DNA of 64,000 nucleotides from Bacillota bacterium (GCA_023397905.1 JAEWSZ010000211.1:116489-180488), one strand, 5' to 3'. Positions 8,107-17,014 are shown, counted from the first letter of the stretch. Numbers and translations are program-made. Notes: generated by a model from the letters alone, not told the origin.

Positions 8107-8542
8107 ACATATCATATCCGCTTAAAGTTTTTTGAGTGACAGGTCTATTGCTCTTGCCGACGGAATTTCTGACCTCTCCGAGCTCAGCTTCTCTTTTTGC
8201 CAGTTCAACCTGCAATGAAGTATTTTTTACATTCAGCTTGTTATTCTCATCCTTCAACTGCAAATTTTCGCTTCTGAGTTTTTCGAGCTCTTCCTGCAGG
8301 GTATCCTTTTCGTTTTTGACAAGAACCTCGTTTTCACGGGTTTTAAAAAAATCGTCCGCCACGTTTATTGCCGTCAGCACCGCTGCCAGCGAAGTGCTCA
8401 GCCGGTTGTTGCGAATGAGTATCTCATTCATTTTTTTATCGATGTACAAGCCAACCTTCTGGATGTATTCATCGGACTCCACTCCCACAAGAGTGTAATC
8501 CTTGCCGGCTATACGGATAACGACCTTATTTTTAGAAGTCAA
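8105..8542 (-). CDS. zapA: Cell division protein ZapA
   Basis: 145-residue cytoplasmic protein that bundles and stabilises FtsZ protofilaments at the septum. Residues about 5-50 (VVIRIAGKDYTLVG, DEYIQKVGLYIDKKMNEI) match the ZapA globular head. Residues about 70-125 form a long coiled coil (heptads in EEKL.. LQLKDENNKL) that mediates dimer and tetramer formation, longer than in Bacillus ZapA (85 aa). The start is a TTG at 8542 with GGAG about ten bases upstream; no ATG is suitably placed. It is monocistronic, with TATAAT boxes in the 100 bp upstream and a strong terminator at its 3' end. Confidence 0.88.
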   Translation of the reverse strand: MTSKNKVVIRIAGKDYTLVGVESDEYIQKVGLYIDKKMNEILIRNNRLSTSLAAVLTAINVADDFFKTRENEVLVKNEKDTLQEELEKLRSENLQLKDENNKLNVKNTSLQVELAKREAELGEVRNSVGKSNRPVTQKTLSGYDM

Positions 8543-8642
8543 GGCAAATCAGCTCCTTTATTACCGCCGAGGAATGACCTGTGCAAAGACATTCCTTTAT
8601 TGCCTTAATTATACTATATTATACTATAATTCGGCAAATAAA

Positions 8643-9050
8643 TTATTTTTGCAGCCCCTTGACATATGTAGCAAAAGCCTTGTCCATACTTCCGATATGC
8701 TTTATAAGCCAGTCCAGAACCGTCTTATTTACCGTCGATACGAACAGTACGCTTGCGCCTTCTTCATCAAATTGCTTTTTCAGTGTCCCGAAGGTTTTCA
8801 AAAAGTTTTCATGGACATTCCTGTGATTGCTTTTCTCCGGATAATTATATTTTATATGCATCTGCTGTTCGTCATTAAAATGTACCTTTGTATAATCCTC
8901 AAGAAAATCAAGAGTGTTTCCCACTTCCTCCTTGCCCTTTCCGTTTGAACAGGCTGTAAAAAGCTTGTCTATGGCGTCAAAAAGCTGCTTGTGCTGATCG
9001 TCGATTTCCTTTATGCCTATGGCATAACTTTCTCTCCACTGAATTGCCAT
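8643..9050 (-). CDS. Bacteriohemerythrin
   Basis: 135-residue four-helix oxygen-binding protein with a non-heme di-iron centre. The signature motifs are all present: W-RESYAIGIKEIDDQHKQLF near the N-terminus (His and Asp ligands), HFNDEQQMH in helix C, and HRNVHENFLK. A Lys/Gly-rich turn (CSNGKGKEEV) separates helices. The start is the ATG at 9050, because GAGGAGGG lies seven bases before it; a longer TTG frame would start inside that site. In anaerobes such proteins are thought to buffer or sense oxygen. It stands alone between zapA and the unknown 460-residue gene, close to the chemotaxis cluster, where hemerythrins often act as oxygen sensors, but no direct link is visible. Confidence 0.92.
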   Translation of the reverse strand: MAIQWRESYAIGIKEIDDQHKQLFDAIDKLFTACSNGKGKEEVGNTLDFLEDYTKVHFNDEQQMHIKYNYPEKSNHRNVHENFLKTFGTLKKQFDEEGASVLFVSTVNKTVLDWLIKHIGSMDKAFATYVKGLQK

Positions 9051-9124
9051 CGCTATCCCTCCTCGCAATATAGTTTATTATATTCCCATTATACTATACC
9101 GCAAACAGATAAAGCGTCAGAATC

Positions 9125-10507
9125 CTACTTTATTTTTATTAATTTTCCCGTTCTCGGATCAATCAATATTATCCAGTACCCGAAAGCGCCATATTTGGGT
9201 TTATAGCCTTCCAGCTGGGCCCAGCTTCCTATGTTTCCGAAGGGATTTTCATCTATGTTGTATATACCGGGAACACCGCATACAAGCCGCTCTCTGCCGG
9301 AATTCCTGTCATTTCTGATTCCAAAGATTATGTACCTGTACTTGTACTGTGCCAGCATCACTTTGGGATTGAACAAAAGGTATGTTTTTACGTTATTTCT
9401 GAATAAGATATTGTTGAGATATCCGGGACTGTTTATTTTCCACCATTTAAACCGCCTGCTTTTCATTTTGAAGGGGCTGCAGGTCTCGAAGCTCTTATCC
9501 AGCTCCTCTCTTAGGCTCTGCATGTCAAGCTCAGTCTTCAGTCTTTCATCGTCCTGATCGGTTGAAGACATTTCCTTGAAATCCATCCCTGCCAGGTCCT
9601 CAATACCATCCCCTGAAGCAGCTTTTTCTTCGAAGGCAAAGCCCGAGTCCCTGTATACTCCGCCGTCATTATTGTAAATGCTTGTCAGGGTTGATTCAAA
9701 TTTACTTGCCAGATCATCCTTAATATCATGGTCAAGCTTCGGCCACAAACTGTTTTCAGGACTTTCTGATCCGGAAATATCATTATCCCGCCCCCGGCTT
9801 TCCGGTTGGTCTGCCGCAGGCCATATGACTCCGGACTCTGTCTCAAAGCCCTCTTCTTCCCGCATGTCTGCCGTATCGGCTGTATCAGCTGCATCTGAAA
9901 CATCCGCTGAGTCCTCACCATATTCTGCTCTTTCTTCCGCAGCTTCCGGAGCTCTTTGCTCCTCCTCTTCCGCCGCAATCCCCGGCACATGCTCAGGAAT
10001 ATTCTCAAAGGCATTTTCTGAGATATCTTTCAAATCCGCCGTCCTGGAATCGCGGCTGTCCGCCGTTGTTTTACCGACGGGCAGGGAGCCGTCCAGGCTG
10101 CGTTCAAAATCTCTTTTCCACTGGAGCTCTTCCTTTTTATATGCAACCAGAGGGCATCTGACCGGACTTCCCCTATGGGCGCCTCCGGCAATTACCGCGA
10201 ATATGTTGATCTCGTCAAGGTTCAAGCCGTCAGACCCTATACTGTGCCTGTCTTCATTTACTTTTATATCCGCCCTGCCGTTTACATGATCTATATGGCA
10301 AATGGAAGTATACCGGAGCCCTTTTTCGTCCCTGGCAATGCCGTACAGTTCATATTCGGCATCCTGCCTGCCGTACAAGCCGTTCAAGGATGTCTGCATC
10401 TTCGCGGAGTCCCCGTTTATTTCAATTTTAATATAGCCCGACGGATTTCCGGGATCGTTGTCCATATTTTTAAAAATATAAAACAGTCTTTGATAATCAT
10501 TACTCAT
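9125..10507 (-). CDS. Unknown protein with conserved ends and long acidic low-complexity middle
   Basis: 460 residues, not recognised as a characterised family. Residues 1-145 look globular, with alternating hydrophobic strands (GYIKIEINGDSAKMQ, YELYGIARDEKG). Residues about 155-345 are acidic, Glu/Ala/Asp-rich and probably disordered (runs such as AEEEEQRAPEAAEERAE). Residues about 355-460 are again globular and aromatic-rich (FKWWKINSPGYLNNI, KYRYIIFGIRND, GYKPKYGAFGYWIILIDPRTGK). There is no signal peptide or membrane segment. AAAGGAG precedes the ATG. It is followed, across 78 bp, by the chemotaxis genes read the same way. The two-domain plus disordered linker layout suggests an assembly or scaffolding role, but no function can be assigned. 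Confidence 0.8.
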   Translation of the reverse strand: MSNDYQRLFYIFKNMDNDPGNPSGYIKIEINGDSAKMQTSLNGLYGRQDAEYELYGIARDEKGLRYTSICHIDHVNGRADIKVNEDRHSIGSDGLNLDEINIFAVIAGGAHRGSPVRCPLVAYKKEELQWKRDFERSLDGSLPVGKTTADSRDSRTADLKDISENAFENIPEHVPGIAAEEEEQRAPEAAEERAEYGEDSADVSDAADTADTADMREEEGFETESGVIWPAADQPESRGRDNDISGSESPENSLWPKLDHDIKDDLASKFESTLTSIYNNDGGVYRDSGFAFEEKAASGDGIEDLAGMDFKEMSSTDQDDERLKTELDMQSLREELDKSFETCSPFKMKSRRFKWWKINSPGYLNNILFRNNVKTYLLFNPKVMLAQYKYRYIIFGIRNDRNSGRERLVCGVPGIYNIDENPFGNIGSWAQLEGYKPKYGAFGYWIILIDPRTGKLIKIK

Positions 10508-10585
10508 CTCAAAGATTCTCCTTTTGTTTAATACACTGACATTAAAGTATATGATGAGTAAAAAAAATTAAGACTATCTTATGCT

Positions 10586-11398
10586 TTATTTGCGGAATAC
10601 AGCCGGCATAACATATCTGTATCGCGTTTTATCCCTGTCAAGAGATTCGGAATGCCCGATAAACAAATATCCTCCTTCCTCGGTATATTCGTAAAACTTA
10701 TCTACAAGCTTTCGTTTGGTCTCCGAGTCAAAATATATCATTACATTTCTGCAAAATATAACATTAAACCTTTTCTTAAACGGGAATTGTTCAGTCATCA
10801 GGTTAAACTTTCTGAAAATTATTTCACTGCCTATCTTTTCTGAAATCTTATAATTCCCGTCTGGAGTTTCCTTGAAATAATGTTTTTTCCATTTCTCAGG
10901 CAATAAATCTGCGTTTTCCTTCCTGTAAATGCCGTTAATTGCAGTGTCAAGGGCCTGGGTAGAAATATCTGTGGCAAGCAGCCTGGTATCCCACGAAAAC
11001 TTGTTTGCGCCGAAATAATCCGCTATGATCATGGCAAGGGTATAGGGCTCTTCACCGGTAGAACAACCGGCGCTCCATATACTTAAATCTTTTTTATCCT
11101 GCTGGCTCTTTTCCAGAAATGGAAGCACTTCATATTTAAATATTTCAAAGTGCCGCGGTTCTCTCATAAAAAATGTATGATTGGTTGTCAGCTTGTTTAT
11201 TAATACCGCCGCAGCCTTTCCCGTCTTATCAGATATGACATGATCCAAATAATCTGCAAAACTGTCAAAATTATTTTCGGAGAGATAATTTTGAAGCCGT
11301 CCGGTCACAAGTGTTTTCTTCTGATGAAGATTTACTCCGCATGTTTTTTTTACAAATTCAACTAAATCAAAAAATTCTTTTTCCGTTATTGGTTTCAT
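10586..11398 (-). CDS. cheR: Chemotaxis protein methyltransferase CheR
   Basis: 270-residue SAM-dependent enzyme that methylates glutamates on chemoreceptors. An N-terminal helical domain (EFFDLVEFVKKTCGVNL) precedes the methyltransferase domain. The SAM-binding loop is WSAGCSTGEEPYTLAMI at about residues 108-124, with RLLATDISTQALDTA further on and the family motif FCRNVMIYFD at about 215. The C-terminus GYLFIGHSESL is typical. It is the last gene of the cheA-cheW-mcp-cheR set, 72 bp after the receptor. No CheB methylesterase or CheD deamidase is present in the cluster, so demethylation would need a partner elsewhere in the genome. Confidence 0.95.
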   Translation of the reverse strand: MKPITEKEFFDLVEFVKKTCGVNLHQKKTLVTGRLQNYLSENNFDSFADYLDHVISDKTGKAAAVLINKLTTNHTFFMREPRHFEIFKYEVLPFLEKSQQDKKDLSIWSAGCSTGEEPYTLAMIIADYFGANKFSWDTRLLATDISTQALDTAINGIYRKENADLLPEKWKKHYFKETPDGNYKISEKIGSEIIFRKFNLMTEQFPFKKRFNVIFCRNVMIYFDSETKRKLVDKFYEYTEEGGYLFIGHSESLDRDKTRYRYVMPAVFRK

Positions 11399-11470
11399 AT
11401 TGCCATATCACCTGTTGATTGCCGGTCCGTCGTGAGAAGCGGCAGCCTCTTCCGGCAGACCGGCAACTGA

Positions 11471-13321
11471 TTAATACTTGCCGTATTCATTGTCGTCCAG
11501 TGTTATTCTGGGTTTTATGGAAACCGCAGCGGCTTCCTCTTCCCCGTTGGACGAATTCTCAAAATTGGAACTCTTTTTCTTTTCTATGATTCCTTCTATC
11601 ATACGCATCATATCAGGTGAAATAGTTTCATTGCTTGAATAAGACGATTTTACTTTTTTCAATTTAAACTTCATTACCGACTCTTTAAGCAAATCAGCCT
11701 GTCCCGACAACTCTTCACTTGCGGCGGCACATTCTTCGGCAGTAGCGGAATTTGTCTGGACGACCTGGGCCACCTGCTCGATAGCCGCGTTGATTTGTGA
11801 AATTCCGCTTGCCTGCTCGTTTGAAGCTGTGGCGATATCTCCCACCAGCTCGGCAGCCTTAGTTACGCCCGTTACAATTTTATCCAGGGCGTTGGCCGTC
11901 TCATTGGCAATCTTCGTACCTATTTCCACTTTCTTTATGGAGCCTTCAATCATTTCTGTTGTCTCTTTTGCGGCATTTGCGCTTCTGGCCGCCAGATTCC
12001 GGACCTCTTCGGCCACAACTGCGAAGCCCTTGCCGTGTTGTCCGGCTCTTGCAGCTTCTACTGCGGCATTCAGAGCAAGAATGTTTGTCTGGAATGCGAT
12101 CTCGTCAATTACTTTTATAATCTTGGATATATTGGCCGATGAATCATTGATTTCAGCCATGGCATTGACCATTTCCTGCATCTGTATATTGCCCTGAACC
12201 GCATTTTCTTTTGCGGAGGTGGCCAGTTCATTTGCCTGGCCGGCATTTACGGCATTTTGTTTGGTCTGGGCAGCCACCTGAGTCATTGACGAGGTTATTT
12301 CCTCAACCGCACTTGCCTGTTCTGTGGAGCCCTGCGACAGCATCTGGCTCGATGAGGCCACCTGCCCCGCCCCTGTTGCAACCTGTTCGGAGGCAGTGTT
12401 TATATTCCTCAGAATTTCATTATTGGTATCTATCATTTCACCAAGCTTTTTCCCAAGCAAGTCCTTGTCTGATCTGGCCGTTATATCCACAGTCAGGTCT
12501 CCTGCCGCTATTTTTTCAACTACAAAGGCCTGGTTGCGGATATTTTCAACCATTTTAGAAAATGACAGCATCAGGCTTCCTATCTCATCCTTTGTATCTG
12601 CTGCCACATGTACGTCAATATCCCCTACTGCCAGCTTGTCGGCAGCATCTACCATCTTTTTGACCGGCCGGCTGATAGTATTTGATATGAACAGGCCCAA
12701 CCCGATTGCCAGTACCATTCCAATAAATATGCAAACAAGCATCATAATAATGGCGGTACCCGCACTGCTGCTGTTGCTGGCAGACTTTTCTCCCGCCTGC
12801 TCCACCTTAATCTTAAAGAGTGCGTCAAAGCTGTCCTGGATTTTTGTATTGATTTCATCCCCTCTGGTTTTTGTCAGCTCATGCGCTTCCTCATTCTTAT
12901 TTGACTCCACCAAATTTCTGATATCCTCCAAATAAGGCACAAGTTCTTCGTTTATAGCCTTCTCCAAGATGTCGTATTCTTTTCTTACATCACTGCTGAC
13001 TATTGTCTCTCCAAAGCTTTTCAGAGGAGCCTGCATATCGTCCTGGAACTCTTTTATTTTTGTTAAATCATTATTTAACGCCGCGGTGTCTTTGTCTATA
13101 ATTAAGTCTCTCAGGCTTACCCGTATCCTTTGATACTTTTCGATAACCGTTGCCAGTTCGCTGATAGGTACTGTATTTACCTCGTATAACTCGGTGTCGG
13201 TGGTATTGATGGACTGAATGTTTATAATCCCTACTACACCCACGATTCCTGCGATCAATGCCACAATAATAAACCCAGTGATCAGCTTCGCTGCTATCTT
13301 CATGTTATAAAACCACTTCAT
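11471..13321 (-). CDS. Methyl-accepting chemotaxis protein
   Basis: 616-residue transmembrane receptor. TM1 is at about residues 11-33 and TM2 at about 188-213, enclosing a four-helix-bundle sensor domain of about 150 residues that lies outside the membrane. A HAMP linker (ISRPVKKMVDAADKLAVGDI) follows, with a second HAMP-like repeat (VEKIAAGDLTVDI). The cytoplasmic hairpin has its conserved tip IDEIAFQTNILALNAAVEAA and GKGFAVVAEEVRNLAARS, which contacts CheA and CheW. There is no C-terminal CheR-tethering pentapeptide. The ATG at 13321 is chosen because AGGAGG lies nine bases upstream; the frame extending to 13342 starts before that site. Ligand unknown. It sits between cheW and cheR, so it probably signals through this CheA. 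Confidence 0.93.
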   Translation of the reverse strand: MKWFYNMKIAAKLITGFIIVALIAGIVGVVGIINIQSINTTDTELYEVNTVPISELATVIEKYQRIRVSLRDLIIDKDTAALNNDLTKIKEFQDDMQAPLKSFGETIVSSDVRKEYDILEKAINEELVPYLEDIRNLVESNKNEEAHELTKTRGDEINTKIQDSFDALFKIKVEQAGEKSASNSSSAGTAIIMMLVCIFIGMVLAIGLGLFISNTISRPVKKMVDAADKLAVGDIDVHVAADTKDEIGSLMLSFSKMVENIRNQAFVVEKIAAGDLTVDITARSDKDLLGKKLGEMIDTNNEILRNINTASEQVATGAGQVASSSQMLSQGSTEQASAVEEITSSMTQVAAQTKQNAVNAGQANELATSAKENAVQGNIQMQEMVNAMAEINDSSANISKIIKVIDEIAFQTNILALNAAVEAARAGQHGKGFAVVAEEVRNLAARSANAAKETTEMIEGSIKKVEIGTKIANETANALDKIVTGVTKAAELVGDIATASNEQASGISQINAAIEQVAQVVQTNSATAEECAAASEELSGQADLLKESVMKFKLKKVKSSYSSNETISPDMMRMIEGIIEKKKSSNFENSSNGEEEAAAVSIKPRITLDDNEYGKY

Positions 13322-13415
13322 AGAACGACCTCCTAATTGCAATTATTATTAGTTTTATATTTCCCTGTCTTATTTACATATACATAAAATAAATGCTATG
13401 TCAGCAAAACTACCG

Positions 13416-13919
13416 TTAAGCCTGTACGATATTACCCAGCAATTCCGTCTCTTCCTCACTCAGAATTTTTTCACAGTCCAGAAGCAGCTTTACTTCATTT
13501 CCGGTTTTGCCGATCCCTTTAACGTATTTATTGCTAAATCCCGTCTTTATGCTTGGAGGAGGTACAATGTTGCCGTCCTCAATAGAAATGACTTCCGAGA
13601 CGGTATCCACTATAAGACCTACTGATATCTCATTGATGTCAATAACTATAATGCACGTTCTGTCAGTATATTCCATGGGTATTTTCCTGAATCTCAGCCT
13701 GACATCCATAACCGGTATTATTTTACCCCTCAGGTTAATAATACCTTTCAGGTAGTCCGGCAGCTCAGGTATCTGAGTTATGGCCTGAATGCCGATAATT
13801 TCCGTCACATACTTTATTTCAATCCCATAATCCTCCTTTCCCAATGCAAATGTGAGAAACCTTCCCTTTTGTGTATCCTCTTCTTCTATGGCTATACTTT
13901 CCTCTAACATTGAAGCCAT
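13416..13919 (-). CDS. cheW: Chemotaxis coupling protein CheW
   Basis: About 167-residue adaptor that links the receptor tip to CheA. It shows the CheW SH3-like fold pattern: FLTFALGKEDYGIEIKYVTEII, PDYLKGIINLRGKIIPVMDVRLRF with the conserved NLRG motif, and a final acidic tail. A frame open to 13937 overlaps the cheA stop as ATGA but has no ribosome site; the ATG at 13919 has AAAGGAG eight bases upstream, so I prefer it. About 95 bp downstream the receptor gene begins. Confidence 0.95.
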   Translation of the reverse strand: MASMLEESIAIEEEDTQKGRFLTFALGKEDYGIEIKYVTEIIGIQAITQIPELPDYLKGIINLRGKIIPVMDVRLRFRKIPMEYTDRTCIIVIDINEISVGLIVDTVSEVISIEDGNIVPPPSIKTGFSNKYVKGIGKTGNEVKLLLDCEKILSEEETELLGNIVQA

Positions 13920-13933
13920 CTCATTTTCTCCTT

Positions 13934-15982
13934 TCATTGTTTGGAATTAATTAGACTTGATATGTCTACTATCAGGCTGATGCTTCCGTCTCCCAACAAT
14001 GTGCAGCCGGAAATACCGCGTACTTTTTTTATGTACTGAGGCAGTGCTTTTACAACCACCTGCTGCTCTTCTATAAGTGCATCCGCAAAAAGGCAGACAC
14101 ATTGTGCCTCATTTTCAACCATTATAACTATTCCATTGTCCAGGTGTTCTACCGCCGAATTGATGTTGAAAAACTCATGCAATCTCAGAATCGGATAGCA
14201 TTGGCCTCTGATCATTATCATTTCATTTCCGTCAGGATCTTTAATGATACTGTTTTCACCGGCTCTTATAGATTCCCTTATGGAAGTGGTAGGAATGGTG
14301 TAGCTTGCATTACCCACTTTTATTATCATTCCATCCACTATAGCCAGCGTCAGGGGGATCTTAATTGATACTGTGGTGCCGGAGCCCTGGACACTGTCAA
14401 TCAATACGTTCCCGCGGATCTTTTCTATATTTTTCGTCACGACGTCCATTCCAACGCCGCGCCCGGAAAACTCCGTAACATCATCCTTTGTAGAAAACCC
14501 GGGTAAGAGTATAAAAGAGTAAATTTCATTGTCGGAAAGCTCATTTACGGATTTATGAAGTATATTATTATCCATGGCCTTTTTCAGAATCTTTTCCTTA
14601 TCCAGACCTCTGCCGTCATCTTTTAATACAATCCAGACATCCCCGCCTGCGTTTCTGGCTTCAAGTGTTATTTTTCCCTGGTCGGGTTTGCCCTTGAGCC
14701 TTCTCTCTTCCACTGCTTCAAGCCCGTGATCCACCGCATTGCGTATCAGATGTATCAGGGGATCTGAAATATGCTCAATAATATTTTTGTCTACTTCCGT
14801 TTCTTCTCCGATGATCTCAAAATGCACTTCCTTATTTAATTTCCTGCACATATCCCTAACGGTTCTATTCATTTTTTGAAAAGTAGTCGAAAGCGGCACC
14901 ATGCGCATGGACATTACAATATCCTGGAGTTCCCCTGTTATTTTTTTCAACTGCCGGGCGGACTTTTTAAAATTCTCCAGCTCAAGACCTCTCAGATCCG
15001 GATTTTGTGTGACCATGGCCTCGGATATGACCAGTTCTCCCATTAAATCCATCAATTTATTCATTTTTTGAATATTGACACTGATAAAATTTTGTTTTAA
15101 CAAATTGGAGGAATTCTCTATTGGAGCGGTTTTATTTTGAATTTTTTCAGGGAACTCTTCAGGAACCCTGTCAAGGTCAATTTCATCCTTTGAATGTATA
15201 AAAGCCTCCTCGCCTTCGCTCTTGACATTCCGTTCAATAATGAGCTCCTTTAAAAATATTGTCTCTTCAAGCAGTCCTCTGATCTCATTTTCAGGCAAAT
15301 CACAGGTGAAATACATCTCAAACCCGTTTTTGCGGATCATTTCAATGGATTCATCCCCGTCAATTATCCCTTCCGGAAAATAACTTATGTCCCTTGCGAT
15401 GCGCTCCATGTTATGCACAACTGCAAAGGCTCTTATATTCTCCATTTCGCAGCCCTCTTCAAAAAAAATAACAGCCTTGTACCTGTTGTCATTTGTATTT
15501 TCCGGTCCCATATCCGGACTTGCCGTATAACCGGAATCAGTGGCTTTGTCCTCCATATCCCGGGTCTGCCCCTTCAAGTCACACAGAAATTCCGTAATAA
15601 CACCGATAAGCTTTGAAGGGTCTCCATCGGAGGATTTATTGTCCTTTATTTTTATTACTTCGCTTCCGATAAAATCTATTACCTCAAGAATAATATCCGT
15701 AAGCTGTGAATACTTTACTTTTTTAGTCCTATTTTCTCTGAGAAAGAAAAATACGTCTTCAACCGAATGTGCAAGCAAGGAGATGTTATTTAAAAGCATC
15801 ATAGCCGACGAGCCCTTGATTGTATGCATAATACGGAAAATTTCATCTATATACTGTTTTAAGCCATTGTTTTTCTCACTGTCCAAAATCAGCTGCTCCA
15901 GTTGTTCAATAAGTTGGGAGGTTTCATATATAAACAGTTCCAGCATTGGTTCCATGTCTTTGTTATCCGACAAAATTATCAC
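13934..15982 (-). CDS. cheA: Chemotaxis histidine kinase CheA
   Basis: 682-residue cytoplasmic kinase that phosphorylates CheY- and CheB-type receivers. The HPt/P1 domain has its phosphorylated His at about residue 53 (IMHTIKGSSAMM). A variable P2-like region (about 150-290) follows, then the P3 dimerisation helices (INKLMDLMGELVISEAMV-type, near 305), the P4 ATPase with N-box HLIRNAVDHGLE and G-boxes DDGRGLD and GRGVGMDVV, and a CheW-like P5 domain (IPLTLAIVDGMIIKVGN onward). The frame starts at GTG 15982; a TTG at 15973 is better spaced from GGGGTG and may be the true start, and an ATG occurs at residue 10. A decayed cheY fragment and a recombinase cassette lie immediately upstream. Confidence 0.95.
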   Translation of the reverse strand: MIILSDNKDMEPMLELFIYETSQLIEQLEQLILDSEKNNGLKQYIDEIFRIMHTIKGSSAMMLLNNISLLAHSVEDVFFFLRENRTKKVKYSQLTDIILEVIDFIGSEVIKIKDNKSSDGDPSKLIGVITEFLCDLKGQTRDMEDKATDSGYTASPDMGPENTNDNRYKAVIFFEEGCEMENIRAFAVVHNMERIARDISYFPEGIIDGDESIEMIRKNGFEMYFTCDLPENEIRGLLEETIFLKELIIERNVKSEGEEAFIHSKDEIDLDRVPEEFPEKIQNKTAPIENSSNLLKQNFISVNIQKMNKLMDLMGELVISEAMVTQNPDLRGLELENFKKSARQLKKITGELQDIVMSMRMVPLSTTFQKMNRTVRDMCRKLNKEVHFEIIGEETEVDKNIIEHISDPLIHLIRNAVDHGLEAVEERRLKGKPDQGKITLEARNAGGDVWIVLKDDGRGLDKEKILKKAMDNNILHKSVNELSDNEIYSFILLPGFSTKDDVTEFSGRGVGMDVVTKNIEKIRGNVLIDSVQGSGTTVSIKIPLTLAIVDGMIIKVGNASYTIPTTSIRESIRAGENSIIKDPDGNEMIMIRGQCYPILRLHEFFNINSAVEHLDNGIVIMVENEAQCVCLFADALIEEQQVVVKALPQYIKKVRGISGCTLLGDGSISLIVDISSLINSKQ

Positions 15983-16012
15983 CCCATAGCATTATTTGAA
16001 ATAAATCCGTTT

Positions 16013-16122
16013 TCAACTCTTTCCGATTACCTTGTAACCGTTTTTACAAGCATATTTTTTCAAAATTGTCTTATAAAAACCGCCTCGTCAGCCACAAGTA
16101 CTTCCCGCATTTTATTGTTCAC
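16013..16122 (-). pseudogene. CheY relic: frameshifted N-terminal fragment of a response regulator
   Basis: From a GTG at 16122, with AAGGGG just upstream, the DNA reads a short leader and then REVLVADEAVFIRQ before a TGA. In the adjacent frame it continues LKKYACKNGYKVIG, then a stop at 16013. These two pieces match the first 35 or so residues of CheY-like receivers (the beta1-DD-alpha1-beta2 region; here the acidic pair is DE). The phosphoacceptor Asp and the rest of the domain are gone. It lies 31 bp before cheA, in the position of a normal cheY. Confidence 0.65.
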
Positions 16123-16160
16123 ATCCCCTTAATACCTTCCATTAACTCCCATTACTTTGT

Positions 16161-16192
16161 TAATGTAACAAAATTATTATTTTGTTACATTA
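16161..16192. repeat. Recombination-site candidate 1 (perfect 14-bp inverted repeat, TATT centre)
   Basis: TAATGTAACAAAAT and ATTTTGTTACATTA are perfect inverted arms separated by TATT. This arrangement, two recombinase-binding arms around a short asymmetric crossover, is the general form of tyrosine-recombinase sites, although centres of 6-8 bp are more usual. It lies 38 bp upstream of the cheY relic. It could alternatively be an operator for a dimeric repressor. Confidence 0.6.
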
Positions 16193-16270
16193 TTATTTTT
16201 GATAAAATGCATGTAATTAGCAGATTTTAAAAAATTATAATTAAAATAAATTCAGATTATGTAAAATAAG

Positions 16271-16313
16271 TAATGTAATAATTTAATATATATATGATAT
16301 AATCGTTACATTA
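16271..16313. promoter_or_regulatory. Third, spaced pair of half-sites over the recombinase promoter
   Basis: TAATGTAA at 16271-16278 and GTTACATTA at 16305-16313 repeat the arm sequence of the flanking sites in inverted orientation, 26 bp apart. A TATAAT at 16298-16303 lies between them. This suggests that the recombinase, or another protein recognising the same half-site, binds at its own promoter. No good -35 box is visible. Confidence 0.4.
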
Positions 16314-16385
16314 TTTAATTAAAACAAGCACCTCACCTGTTTCATACAATAAAATCATTTTTATTTAATAAACGGAGGACTGTCC

Positions 16386-16946
16386 ATGACTGTAGAACCA
16401 ATAAGGGATAAAACAAAAATCAAGCAAATTTATTATTTTTTAAACGGCAAAGACCCTAAATACGGGCTTTTATTCAAATTCGGCCTCAATACGGGCTTAC
16501 GGATAAGCGATATTCTTTCAGTCAAAGTAAAGGATATTTTTAATAAGAACGGAGAATACCGCGATTATTTGACACTGAAAGAGATGAAAACAGGAAAATT
16601 GAAAAAAATCAAATTAAATGATGCTCTCCGCAAAAATATCAACTCCTATCTGAAATATTCAGGACCCGGCTACGACTCTTATTTGTTTTCAAGCCAAAAA
16701 GGCGGATATATAGGGCGAGTTCAGGCATACAGAGTATTAAAAGAAGCCGCTAAAGTTTGCAATGTTGAAAATTTTGGCACTCACAGCCTGCGTAAAACCT
16801 GGGGTTATTGGACCTATAATATGTCCAAATACAATGTGGGATTGATTATGGATACCTTCAACCATAGCTCCCAAAGCATTACTTTAAGGTATATCGGCAT
16901 AAATCAGGATCAGAAGGATGAGCTGTATTCTCTTGTACAATTTTAA
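16386..16946 (+). CDS. Single-domain tyrosine recombinase (catalytic domain only)
   Basis: 186 residues containing the full tyrosine-recombinase active site: Arg39 (TGLRISDIL), Lys68 (LKEMKTGKLKKIKL), His133 and Arg136 (THSLRKTWGYW), His160 (FNHSS) and the nucleophile Tyr169 (LRYIGI). There is no N-terminal core-binding SAM-like domain and no arm-binding domain, so it resembles the compact FimB/FimE type of invertases in size rather than phage integrases (350-400 aa). GGAGG lies eight bases before the ATG. Near-palindromic 32-bp sites flank the gene. A role in local DNA inversion is likely by analogy; excision or dimer resolution of some other element is the alternative. Confidence 0.85.
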   Translation: MTVEPIRDKTKIKQIYYFLNGKDPKYGLLFKFGLNTGLRISDILSVKVKDIFNKNGEYRDYLTLKEMKTGKLKKIKLNDALRKNINSYLKYSGPGYDSYLFSSQKGGYIGRVQAYRVLKEAAKVCNVENFGTHSLRKTWGYWTYNMSKYNVGLIMDTFNHSSQSITLRYIGINQDQKDELYSLVQF

Positions 16947-17014
16947 TATTTACAAATTAAAAAAATTTTTGTAGAAAAAGGAAGAATTTTATTGTATAAT
17001 ATCGTAGAAGAGGC

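Noticed and set aside
16161..16192. Chromosomal dif site
   Set aside because: The arms do not resemble the conserved Xer half-sites I know for Firmicutes, a second copy lies 0.85 kb away, and the recombinase is not XerC/D-like in length.
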